Source: Thalassovita sp.
GTDB lineage: Bacteria > Pseudomonadota > Alphaproteobacteria > Rhodobacterales > Rhodobacteraceae
Direction of reading: 5' to 3'
Length of the DNA: 64,000 bases
Assembly (NCBI GenBank): GCA_017792425.1
Contig: CP051233.1
Span: 902,402-966,401, forward strand
Shown: piece after piece, positions 34,844 to 41,731 of the stretch
Layout of the letters: every line of letters begins with the position of its first letter
Position numbering within the stretch: position 1 is the stretch's first letter
The notes under the pieces: generated by a model
What the model saw: the letters and a program-made list of their open reading frames with translations, nothing else
What the model was told of the DNA's origin: nothing
Databases searched by the model: none
Position numbers and translations under genes: made by a program

Positions 34844-34874
34844 GGGCAGCCTGACGGGCTGCCCTTTCTTTTTT
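34844..34874 (+). terminator. rho-independent terminator after the capsid gene
   Basis: GGGCAGCC (34844-34851) pairs with GGCTGCCC (34857-34864), followed by a T-rich tract to 34874. It is about 80 bases after the capsid stop and would lower downstream expression relative to capsid. Confidence 0.85.
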
Positions 34875-34891
34875 ACAAAGGGACCAATCCC

Positions 34892-35227
34892 ATGAACTCT
34901 TATATCCAGCCGGGCGGCACGCTGACGCTGACGGCGCCGTATGATGTTGTCTCCGGCGCCGGTCTCAAGGTGGGCGCGATCGTCGGCGTGGCTGCGCATG
35001 ATGCGCTTGCCGGTGTTGCGGTGGAAACCGTTCTGAGCGGTGTGTTCGATATGGCCAAGGCGGCAAGCCAGGCCTGGAGCACTGGCGCAAAAATCTACTG
35101 GGACGATACGGCCAGGGTGACGACCAGTGTCGCCACCTCGAACACGCTGATCGGCGTGGCGGTGGCGGATGTGGCCGGGGGTGCCAGTGACGTGACCGGG
35201 CGGGTGCGTCTGAACGGGGCCTTCTGA
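34892..35227 (+). CDS. DUF2190 capsid decoration protein
   Basis: 111 residues, MNSYIQPGGTLTLTAPYDVVSGAGLKVGAIVGVA, typical of DUF2190 cement proteins that cap capsid three-fold sites. Beta-rich with no charged long helices. The terminator before it suggests independent or read-through expression. GGGACC is a weak ribosome site. Confidence 0.85.
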   Translation: MNSYIQPGGTLTLTAPYDVVSGAGLKVGAIVGVAAHDALAGVAVETVLSGVFDMAKAASQAWSTGAKIYWDDTARVTTSVATSNTLIGVAVADVAGGASDVTGRVRLNGAF

Positions 35228-35538
35228 TGTCGGTGTTTGACGGGGCGTTGGGACGGCTTTTTGCCGATCCCAATCTCTCGGTGGAGATCGTCCACCGGGA
35301 CATGGAGGGGCGCTTCACGCGGGGCAGGGGAATTCTGCGCCGGCCCGACGAGATCACCGGGTTTGGTGCGGCGCGGCTTTTGTCGGAAACCACGCGGCTA
35401 GATGTGCGGGTGGCGGATGTGCCGGCCCCGCGTCCGGATGAGCAGATCCTGATCGGGGAGGACACGTTCCTCATTCAGGGGGAGCCGAAGCGGGATCGGG
35501 AGCGGCTGATCTGGACGCTGGAGCTGTCTCCTGCATGA
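35227..35538 (+). CDS. head-tail joining (adaptor) protein
   Basis: 103 residues, beta-rich, with TRGRGILRRPDEITGFGAARLL and EQILIGEDTFLIQGEPKRDRERLIWTLEL, the pattern of short phage attachment proteins (FII/Phage_attach). TGATG overlap with the previous gene. It completes the neck. Confidence 0.8.
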   Translation: MSVFDGALGRLFADPNLSVEIVHRDMEGRFTRGRGILRRPDEITGFGAARLLSETTRLDVRVADVPAPRPDEQILIGEDTFLIQGEPKRDRERLIWTLELSPA

Positions 35539-35543
35539 GGCCG

Positions 35544-35704
35544 GGCAGGCGCTTTGCTGCGGATTGTGAGGACTCGATGGCAGCCGGATCCCGGCTGCCA
35601 TCTGCCTGCCGGCCTCTCCCCACGGGACTGGAGAGGCCAGCCCATCCGGAAGAATATTCCGGACATCCGAAGACTGGATGCCCGATGTGGGGTCTGTCCA
35701 GTCC
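35544..35704 (+). repeat. cluster of stable hairpins between neck genes
   Basis: Non-coding gap 35539-35727. Elements: a 12-bp perfect stem GATGGCAGCCGG/CCGGCTGCCATC (35576-35602, 3-base loop), enclosed by GGCAGGC/GCCTGCC (35544-35550, 35604-35610); GGCCTCTCC/GGAGAGGCC (35611-35638); TCCGGAA/TTCCGGA (35645-35663); CATCC/GGATG (35664-35680). A long-range pair GGACTGGA/TCCAGTCC (35625-35632, 35697-35704) competes with the second stem. This might be an RNA device controlling the next gene. Confidence 0.8.
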
Positions 35705-35727
35705 TTAATCAGCGGGGCTGAGCGCAG

Positions 35728-36360
35728 ATGCAGCTTGGTGTTGAGATCAGTGGTGATCTGGTCGCGATGATGGCGGCCGAGATCCGCGCTGGTGAAAAGG
35801 CCGTGAGCCTCGCGATGCGGGAGGCCGGATCCGGGCTCAAAGCTGACTGGCGCGGGCAGATCACCGCGGCCGGGCTGGGGCAGCGCCTGGCAAATTCGAT
35901 CCGCAGCGCCTCCTACCCGAAATCCGGCGACAGTCTTGAGGCGGCCGCTCTGGTCTGGTCGAAAGCACCGGTCATTGTGGGGGCGCATGATGCGGGGCCG
36001 CTCATTCGCTCGAAATCCGGCTTCTGGCTGGCGATCCCGCTGCCGGCGGCGGGCAAGGGCGTGGGTGGCCGGCGGATGACACCCGGCGAATGGGAAAAGC
36101 GCCGCGGGCTGCGCCTGCGCTTTGTCTGGCGCCGCCGTGGCCCCAGCCTGCTGGTGGCGGACGGGCGGCTCAGCAGCCGGGGTCTAGGGGTGGCCTCCCG
36201 CGCGAAATCAGGCCGGGGCCGGGCCAGTGTGCCGGTCTTCCTGCTGGTGCCGCAGGTCAGGCTGCGCAAGCGACTGGATCTGGCGCGGGACGCGGCGCGT
36301 GCGCAGGCGGAGCTGCCAGGGCGGATCGCAAAACACTGGGTGGCGGGGAGGTTGGGATAA
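35728..36360 (+). CDS. DUF6441 neck/minor structural protein
   Basis: 210 residues. Features: LAMREAGSGLKADWRGQI, IPLPAAGKGVGGRRMTPGEWEKRRGLRLRFV and VFLLVPQVRLRKRLDL, matching the DUF6441 pattern in Rhodobacterales siphophages, near the tail completion proteins. Likely a head-tail connector or tail terminus protein. A long leader with hairpins precedes it. Confidence 0.8.
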   Translation: MQLGVEISGDLVAMMAAEIRAGEKAVSLAMREAGSGLKADWRGQITAAGLGQRLANSIRSASYPKSGDSLEAAALVWSKAPVIVGAHDAGPLIRSKSGFWLAIPLPAAGKGVGGRRMTPGEWEKRRGLRLRFVWRRRGPSLLVADGRLSSRGLGVASRAKSGRGRASVPVFLLVPQVRLRKRLDLARDAARAQAELPGRIAKHWVAGRLG

Positions 36361-36364
36361 AGAA

Positions 36365-36402
36365 AAGGCGACGACACAGGGAGGAGGAGGTGTCGTCGCC
36401 TT
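36365..36402. terminator. 13-bp hairpin with AGGAGG in its loop
   Basis: AAGGCGACGACAC (36365-36377) pairs perfectly with GTGTCGTCGCCTT (36390-36402) around a 12-base purine loop containing AGGAGG. It starts four bases after the DUF6441 stop and ends in only TT, so it may be a terminator without a strong T tract, or an insulator between structural genes and cargo. Confidence 0.55.
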
Positions 36403-36552
36403 GTTCGAACTGGCTCCAGGGAGGAAGAAAAAAGCCATCCGAGTTTCTGCGACTTGAAATAGGGAGTTTCTGCGCGTGCACAACAGGGGGAGGGCGAATA
36501 GCCGATCTGCGCTGAGCGCAAGGCCCGGCGAGGAGCTGTCGTGAAGATGGCG

Positions 36553-36636
36553 TGGTGCCCCCTGCCGGACTCGAACCGGCACGCCCGCAGGCAGAAGATT
36601 TTAAGTCTCCAGCGTCTGCCATTCCGCCAAGGGGGC
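36553..36636 (-). tRNA. tRNA-Leu(UAA)
   Basis: On the minus strand the seven-base acceptor GCCCCCT pairs with AGGGGGC; CCA is encoded. D-arm region GGCGGAATGGC, anticodon stem GGAGA/TCTTC, loop CTTAAAA with anticodon TAA (plus-strand 36601-36603), a variable arm CTGCCTGCGGGCG, and a T-arm with GGTTCGAGTCC. It decodes UUA, which is rare in this high-GC genome. Confidence 0.95.
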
Positions 36637-36638
36637 TT

Positions 36639-36714
36639 TGGTAGGCCCGGCAGGATTTGAACCCGCAACCAAAGCGTTATGAGCGCTCTGCTCTGACCGT
36701 TGAGCTACAGGCCC
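36639..36714 (-). tRNA. tRNA with CAU anticodon, likely Ile(AUA) type
   Basis: 76 bases with CCA. Acceptor GGGCCTG pairs with CGGGCCT (two G-U pairs), D-arm GCTC...GAGC, anticodon stem GAGCG/CGCTT with loop CTCATAA (anticodon CAT, plus-strand 36679-36681), T-arm GCGGG/CCTGC. The acceptor resembles bacterial Ile2 (GGGCCCG) rather than elongator Met. If the C34 is converted to lysidine it would decode AUA, also rare here. Confidence 0.85.
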
Positions 36715-37037
36715 GCGCCGGTCTGAATGAAGGAATCTGAACAGGAAGGCAACCATCTCTCCAGGTTTCGCGAAGCTGTTGTGGCTGTCCGGAATACGCT
36801 TCTTGTGAGCATTCCTTTGGGGTGCCGCAAAGGTTGGAAACCCGCGGCGCCATCCAATTTGAGCAGAGAGAATAGATGCCTGGGCCCTTGTCTCAACAAA
36901 CTGGTCCAGTTTGTTCTTGATCGGTTTCGGATCCATTTTTGCGCGAAGCGGCTCTGGAAAATCCGCCTTGAGGTGGCGCAGCGCTATGTGCTTAAAAGGT
37001 GAGCAATGGATCTGATACCAATAAGGCACTAATAAGC
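36715..37037. other. 323-base interval upstream of the tRNAs and before the exported protein
   Basis: No gene supported. The tRNA promoter should lie here on the minus strand (transcribed leftward) and the exported-protein promoter here on the plus strand. The AT-rich part before 37038 fits the latter. Confidence 0.4.
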
Positions 37038-38315
37038 ATGAACAAAATATCTTCCTTGATTGCCGGGGCTTTTGTTTTTGGGGTAACCGCAACGGCCAGT
37101 AACGCACAGGATGTTAATGTCTATTTGCCGGCAACCGAGCATGAAGAGCAAACTTTGGGGCCGTTTTTCAACATTGCTGACAAGAAGTTTCTTTTCTCGG
37201 ATGGTTCGGTCCTTGAGATTGAAGAGCTCGGCAAGCTAACGGATGACAGCGGGTTTCTCTTCAGGCTGAAAAACCTGAACGCCGTCAGCGAAAAAGTCAG
37301 GAACGCTATGTGTGGGGGCGAAGCGACGCATTTTATTTGGACATCTGGCTTTCTTCAAACGGAGCTGACTGTTCTGAGTGTGTTTGTTCTCCTTAAGTCC
37401 GATGTTGCTCCTGTTCCTGCTGACGTCAAAATCACAAGCTCTGACAGCTGTGGCCATCTGTCGTTTGCCTTCAAGGACGGGAAGATTGGTCCTGAAGCTC
37501 TGGACGGGTATTTCTCCCGGAAGGGGATACCCAAAGCGAGTGTGAAGCCTCAGGAGCAAAACGACGCTGGCGATGACGCAGTCGAAAAACAAGTGGACAA
37601 TGCCGTTCGAACGGCGCTTCGGGGTGATAACGGACGCGATCTTGTTCAGACGATCCTGAGGGCTGACAATGTCGGGGGCTTGACGCCTGATGAGCTGGAG
37701 AAAGCAGAGCAGAAGCTTCTCGCCTATGTGAAACCACTTCCTGCAGCTCAGACGGAAGAGAACCGTGACGGCTATGCCGCGCTTGCGCGGCTTTTTCCGG
37801 AGAACTCGACCTATTCGGCCAAGGCAGACGGCTATGCCAGGAAAATCGAGGAAAACAGACGCTCGATTGTGAAGCGTATGAAAAAGAAAACGGATGAGTT
37901 TAGAGGGATTACATTCTACCATCATCCCAGCGAGCCGCGGTATGCCGATACGCGGTCTTATGTTCTCCCTTATATCGGAGAAAAGGCGGGACGGATCGCA
38001 ATGCGGTTTGTCGTTCACTATACCGCAGATGACTGGCTCTTCATTGAGAATGCAAGCTTCAAAGTCGATGGGGAAATCATCCCGCTTTCTGCTGGCGAAT
38101 GGATGCGGGACAACGACTCCGAGATTTGGGAGTGGGTAGACCTGCCGGATACGCCTTCCATCCGGACACTGATGGAAAAAATCGCGAACAGCGAGGAAAC
38201 GATCATCCGGTTCGAAGGCAAGCAGTACTACAACAATGTCACCGTCAAAAAGAGTGATAAACAAGCTATCAAAGATATGTTCCTGCTCGAGGAGGTCCTC
38301 AAGGAGGGGCTATAG
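37038..38315 (+). CDS. exported protein of unknown function, prophage cargo
   Basis: 425 residues with an N-terminal signal peptide (MNKISSLIAGAFVFGVTATASNA, cleaved after about 23). The mature part has a middle helical region (about 180-230), and a beta-rich C-terminal domain (YHHPSEPRYADTRSYVLPYI and FVVHYTADDWLFIENASFKV). Its GC content is lower than in neighbours. It sits between neck and tail genes with hairpins and tRNAs, so it is probably a lysogenic-conversion gene expressed by itself. I do not recognise the family. A signal-peptide start at 37038 is preferred over an upstream frame at 36999. Confidence 0.7.
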   Translation: MNKISSLIAGAFVFGVTATASNAQDVNVYLPATEHEEQTLGPFFNIADKKFLFSDGSVLEIEELGKLTDDSGFLFRLKNLNAVSEKVRNAMCGGEATHFIWTSGFLQTELTVLSVFVLLKSDVAPVPADVKITSSDSCGHLSFAFKDGKIGPEALDGYFSRKGIPKASVKPQEQNDAGDDAVEKQVDNAVRTALRGDNGRDLVQTILRADNVGGLTPDELEKAEQKLLAYVKPLPAAQTEENRDGYAALARLFPENSTYSAKADGYARKIEENRRSIVKRMKKKTDEFRGITFYHHPSEPRYADTRSYVLPYIGEKAGRIAMRFVVHYTADDWLFIENASFKVDGEIIPLSAGEWMRDNDSEIWEWVDLPDTPSIRTLMEKIANSEETIIRFEGKQYYNNVTVKKSDKQAIKDMFLLEEVLKEGL

Positions 38316-38381
38316 CACAATCCGGGGCGAGACCTGGTTGTCGCGTCCAGGCTGTTTTGTTTTGACAGAGAATGCTTAGTC

Positions 38382-38801
38382 ATGCCCACCCATCGCGAAA
38401 CCATCCTCGCCGCGCTGCACGCGCGGCTGTCAGCCCTGCCTGCTGCGGTTCTGCGCGGGGAGGTGCTGCCTGAGCGGGTGCCGGCGGGAGGGGTTGTGAT
38501 CCTGAGGGATGGTGATCCGGGGGAGCCGAAGGTGACGCTGTCACCGCTGAGATATCACTATGCGCATCGGGCCGAGCTCGAGGTGGTGGTGCAGGACAGG
38601 GAGCGGGATGCGGCCTTCGACACCCTTTGTGCAGGCATCGGGACAGCGCTCGCTGCCGACCGTACGCTGAGCGGGCTGTGTGACTGGGTGGAGGCGGAGG
38701 CGCCGCGGCCGGTGGATCTGCCGGTGGAGGGGGCGGCCAGCCTGAAGGCGGCCGTCATTCCGGTTGTGCTGCATTATACGCTGGCAGACCCGCTGGCGTG
38801 A
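38382..38801 (+). CDS. tail terminator/completion-like protein
   Basis: 139 residues: MPTHRETILAALHARLSALPAAVLRGEVLPE, then RYHYAHRAELEVVVQDRERDAAFDTLCAGIGTAL and IPVVLHYTLADPL. This alpha-beta pattern matches phage minor tail proteins of the gpU/terminator group that cap the tail tube. Its stop overlaps the bactofilin gene's stop on the other strand. Confidence 0.75.
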   Translation: MPTHRETILAALHARLSALPAAVLRGEVLPERVPAGGVVILRDGDPGEPKVTLSPLRYHYAHRAELEVVVQDRERDAAFDTLCAGIGTALAADRTLSGLCDWVEAEAPRPVDLPVEGAASLKAAVIPVVLHYTLADPLA

Positions 38802-39160
38802 ATGCCCAGGTCGTAGGCTGCGAGCTTGCCGATCCGGCCCCCGATCTGCGCGCCGGGCTCGATACAGATCCGCTCACAGGTGAGATCTGCGGAGACGATG
38901 GCCGAGGGTCTGAGGGTGAGGTTCAGCGCTGCGGCCGAACCCTGCAGCGTGCCTTCGATGGTGAGATGGCGGGCGCGGATCTTGCCGTGAACGCGGGCGG
39001 TTCTGGAGAGTGCCAGGGTATCGGCGGTGAGCTCACCGCGGATCTCGCCGCCGAACTCGAGAATGCCCCGGGTGGTGAGACTGCCGGTGATGCGGACATC
39101 CTCGCCGATCAGCGAGCGTTTGCGCTCGGGGGTGGTCTGGGGGATGGCAGAGCTGGTCAT
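38774..39160 (-). CDS. bactofilin, prophage-borne cytoskeletal protein
   Basis: 128 residues of the bactofilin (DUF583) fold: RKRSLIGEDVRITGSLTTRGILEFGGEIRGEL, then successive beta-helix rungs VHGKIRARHLTIEGTLQGS and IVSADLTCERICIEPGAQIGGRI. Bactofilins form membrane-linked filaments in alphaproteobacteria. It is on the minus strand between two tail genes and must have its own promoter to the right (39161-39259). This is unusual phage cargo and suggests it alters cell shape or polarity during lysogeny; role inferred. Confidence 0.85.
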   Translation of the reverse strand: MTSSAIPQTTPERKRSLIGEDVRITGSLTTRGILEFGGEIRGELTADTLALSRTARVHGKIRARHLTIEGTLQGSAAALNLTLRPSAIVSADLTCERICIEPGAQIGGRIGKLAAYDLGIHASGSASV

Positions 39161-39259
39161 TGGCGTTTCTTTCCCGGTTTGTCCGTCTGATGGCCGTGGG
39201 GGTGCCCGGCTGTCAAGCGGATTGGGCCCTGAACAGATCTGAGCAGACAGGAGAATGGA

Positions 39260-40198
39260 ATGGCACGAGCCCAGGGGGCGCGGGCGCAGATGGCGCTGGC
39301 GTTCGAGAGTACATATGGAACGTCGCCGGTGGGCGGGTATACGAAGATGCCCTTTGCGACGGCGTCGCTGGGGGCCGAGCAGCCGCTGCAGGCTTCAGAG
39401 CTTCTGGGATACGGGCGCGATCCGCTGGCGCCGATGCGCGATGCAATCACCGCCGATGGCAGTATCGTGGTGCCGGTTGACACGGAGGCCTTCGGGGTCT
39501 GGCTCAAGGGGGCATTTGGTGATCCTGTGACCACTGGCACCGGGCCCTACACCCATGTCTTTACCAGCGGCAGCTGGGCTTTGCCGAGCTTCACGGTGGA
39601 GACAGGGTTGCCGGACGTGCCGAGCTATGCGCTCTATGGCGGCTGCATGGTCGACAAGATCAGCTGGCAGATGGCGCGCTCGGGTCTGCTGACGGCTTCG
39701 GTGGAGATCGTGGCCCAGGGCGAGACGCTGGGGACGGCATCCGGGGCGGGAACACCGGCAACTGTGGACCTGCAGCGCTTTGGTCACTTCAACGGATCGG
39801 TGACGCGCAACGGGACGGCGATCGGCAATATTGTCGGGGCGGAACTGAGCTATTCCAACACTCTCGACCGGGTGGAAACGATCCGGGCGGACGGCAAGAT
39901 CGAGGGGGCGGATCCGTCGATCGCGGCGATGACAGGCCGGATCGATGTTCGTTTTGCCGATACGGTGCTGCTGAGCCAGGCGATCTCGGGCACGTCCTGC
40001 GCGCTGGAGTTTGCCTACAGCCTGGCGTCTGGAGAAGCTCTGACGGTCTCGGTGCCGCGGGTCTTCCTGCCGCGGCCGCGCCGGGAAATCACCGGCCCGC
40101 AGGGGGTGCAGGTGAGCTTTGACTGGCAGGCTGCACAGCAGACCAACGGCGATCCGATGGTGACAGTGACCCTGATAAATGGCCGCGAGGCCTATTGA
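39260..40198 (+). CDS. tail tube protein
   Basis: 312 residues of the siphovirus tail tube type: GARAQMALAFESTYGTSPVGGYTKMPF, AVPVDTEAFGVWLKGAFGDP-like segment, SWALPSFTVETGLPDVPSYALYGGCMVDKISWQMA, and C-terminal VSFDWQAAQQTNGDPMVTVTL. Stacks as hexamers to form the tail. AGGAGAA lies before the ATG. Confidence 0.9.
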   Translation: MARAQGARAQMALAFESTYGTSPVGGYTKMPFATASLGAEQPLQASELLGYGRDPLAPMRDAITADGSIVVPVDTEAFGVWLKGAFGDPVTTGTGPYTHVFTSGSWALPSFTVETGLPDVPSYALYGGCMVDKISWQMARSGLLTASVEIVAQGETLGTASGAGTPATVDLQRFGHFNGSVTRNGTAIGNIVGAELSYSNTLDRVETIRADGKIEGADPSIAAMTGRIDVRFADTVLLSQAISGTSCALEFAYSLASGEALTVSVPRVFLPRPRREITGPQGVQVSFDWQAAQQTNGDPMVTVTLINGREAY

Positions 40199-40303
40199 CG
40201 GTATCCGGAAGGCGGGATTGCGTGTAGCATACGGGTGTATGCAGCATTCAGTGTTTACCTCGCCTTCGGTCTTGTCAGGGGCCGGAGGCTGCTCCCTGAC
40301 CTC

Positions 40304-40330
40304 CGGTGCCTTAGGGCACCGTTTTTTTTT
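40304..40330 (+). terminator. rho-independent terminator after the tail tube gene
   Basis: CGGTGCC (40304-40310) pairs with GGCACCG (40315-40321) around TTAG, followed by nine T. It lies before the chaperone genes, so the chaperones depend on read-through or their own promoter; tail tube mRNA would be the more abundant. Confidence 0.9.
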
Positions 40331-40341
40331 GGAGATGTGAC

Positions 40342-40701
40342 ATGCTGAGACTTTCTCTTTCAACCGAGCCGCGCTGGATCGGGCTGGCGGGCGGTGCGCG
40401 CGTGCGGGTCCGGCCCCTGAGTTCGGCGATGATGCTGGCGGCGCGCAATGATCCGCGCGTTCAGGATCTGGTGCAGGCTGAGGAGCACCCGGACGAGGAT
40501 GCGGTGGCGCTGGCGGTGGCAAAGATCCTCGCGGGGCTGGTGATCGAGGCCTGGGAGGGCGTGGGGGATGAGACGGGCGCACCCGTTCCGGTGACGCAGG
40601 ACTGGATCGATGCGCTGCTTGATCTCTGGCCGATGTTCGAGGCTTTCCAGGAAAAGGTGGTGGCGGATGCGATGCTGGTGGACGCGGAAAAAAACGTCTG
40701 A
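40342..40701 (+). CDS. tail assembly chaperone (short form, G)
   Basis: 119 residues, MLRLSLSTEPRWIGLAGGARVRVRPLSSAMMLAARND, then a helical domain EDAVALAVAKILAGLVIEAWEGV and DALLDLWPMFEAFQEKVVADAML. Position after tail tube and before tape measure matches lambda gpG. It ends at a slippery A AAA AAC, which allows the longer GT product. Keeps the tape measure soluble during tail assembly. Confidence 0.85.
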   Translation: MLRLSLSTEPRWIGLAGGARVRVRPLSSAMMLAARNDPRVQDLVQAEEHPDEDAVALAVAKILAGLVIEAWEGVGDETGAPVPVTQDWIDALLDLWPMFEAFQEKVVADAMLVDAEKNV

Positions 40702-41042
40702 GCGTCCTTGCCGACTGGGAGTTCGGCGGGGGCGGCGACTATTGCGCGGCTTGTAATGGGATTTGTCCTGAGTGTCCGCGGATCATGCATGCGCCGCAGA
40801 GCATCGAAGGCTGGCAGGTCTGGGACCTGGTGCAGCGCTCGGGCGGACAGCTGCGGGTGGCCGGGGGCCTTGCGCCACAGGTGCTGGGCTTTGACATGAC
40901 AGCGGTGCTGGCGCTGGCCGGCGCCCTTGGGGTGCCGCCTCTGGCGGTGGGCGAGCTGGTGCCGGCCGTGGAGGCGGCGATGGTGCGCAGGATGAATGAA
41001 GCCGGTGAAGCTGATCCCCGGGCTTCGGGCTTCTTGCCTTAA
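40342..41042 (+). CDS. tail assembly chaperone, frameshifted GT form
   Basis: A -1 slip at 40689-40695 moves ribosomes from the G frame into the frame that reads LSVLADWEFGGGGDYCAACNGICPECPRI and joins MHAPQSIEGWQVWDL onward, giving a fusion that ends at 41042. The 85-residue reading from 40785 has no good ribosome site, so the fusion is preferred as its only route. The linker has four cysteines (CAAC, CPEC) and may bind zinc. Confidence 0.75.
40689..40727 (+). promoter_or_regulatory. programmed -1 frameshift site
   Basis: The heptamer A AAA AAC is in phase with the G frame (40689-40695). A small stem GCCGA/TCGGC (40710-40714, 40723-40727) begins about 14 bases downstream and may stimulate slippage. 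The layout is the classical X XXY YYZ signal of siphovirus tail chaperones. Confidence 0.8.
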
Positions 41043-41332
41043 GGGGTGAGGGTGCGCTGCACGATTTGCGGGTCTTTCGCGATCAGTGCGAGCAGGACGC
41101 GGGCAGGCCCTTCGGGATGGCGGCGACCTTGCTCCCAATTGAGCAGGGTCGCTTTTTTGACACCGATACTGCGCGCAAAGGCAACCTGTGACAAACCGGT
41201 GCGGGCGCGGATGGCCTGAACATCGGGGTCGGGGATCTCGATCTCATGGAGTACCGCGGCGCTCTTGTCACCGCGTGCGTGCGACAGGGCTTCTTTCAGC
41301 CCCTGTTCGATGCTTTTGAATGCGTTACTCAT
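41039..41332 (-). CDS. HigA-like helix-turn-helix antitoxin
   Basis: 97 residues with an XRE helix-turn-helix VQAIRARTGLSQVAFARSIGVKKATLLNWEQGRRHPEGPA (about 39-78) of the HigA/NadS type. It overlaps the toxin gene stop by four bases and its own stop overlaps the chaperone gene end. It should bind the toxin and repress the pair. Confidence 0.85.
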   Translation of the reverse strand: MSNAFKSIEQGLKEALSHARGDKSAAVLHEIEIPDPDVQAIRARTGLSQVAFARSIGVKKATLLNWEQGRRHPEGPARVLLALIAKDPQIVQRTLTP

Positions 41333-41670
41333 GTCTTCCTCCGGTAGGTCTCTGACAGCAGGCTGCCGAGCTTTTTTACGGTATCCGTTTCCGATTTGGT
41401 CAGGTTGGCTTTCTCGTTCTTGGCGAACACGGTGATCAGAAAGATCGGCGTTCCGTCGTCGCTGTTGTAGAAATGGATCACGCGGAAGCCGCCGCTCTTG
41501 CCTGCGCCTTCGCGTGCAAAGCGGAACTTGCGCACACCGCCGCCCAGCGGCACGCCCGACATCGGATTGCGGGCGATGAAATCGATCAGTTCCAGCCGCT
41601 CTGCTTCGCTCATAAGGGCATGGGCGCGGCGCTGGAACTCAGGCGTTTCGACTACAGTCACGATGGTCAT
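41329..41670 (-). CDS. RelE/HigB-like toxin
   Basis: 113 residues of the RelE superfamily: VVETPEFQRRAHALMSEAERLELIDFIARNP, then GGVRKFRFAREGAGKSGGFRVIHFY and IFLITVFAKNEKANLTKSE, with basic catalytic-face residues. Toxin precedes antitoxin, the HigBA order. Such toxins cleave mRNA on the ribosome. The pair is antisense between chaperone and tape measure genes. Confidence 0.85.
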   Translation of the reverse strand: MTIVTVVETPEFQRRAHALMSEAERLELIDFIARNPMSGVPLGGGVRKFRFAREGAGKSGGFRVIHFYNSDDGTPIFLITVFAKNEKANLTKSETDTVKKLGSLLSETYRRKT

Positions 41671-41681
41671 GGCTCAATATG

Positions 41682-41711
41682 TGCGCCAATGACGCATATG
41701 TCAATGGCGCA
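41682..41711 (-). promoter_or_regulatory. candidate operator of the toxin-antitoxin pair
   Basis: TGCGCCA (41682-41688) and TGGCGCA (41705-41711) form an inverted repeat around TGAC-6-GTCA (41690-41703). It is just upstream of the toxin start and of the rightward tape measure gene, so it could be the HTH antitoxin site and might also affect the late operon. Confidence 0.55.
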
Positions 41712-41731
41712 TAGTCTGATGAGGAAAACCC

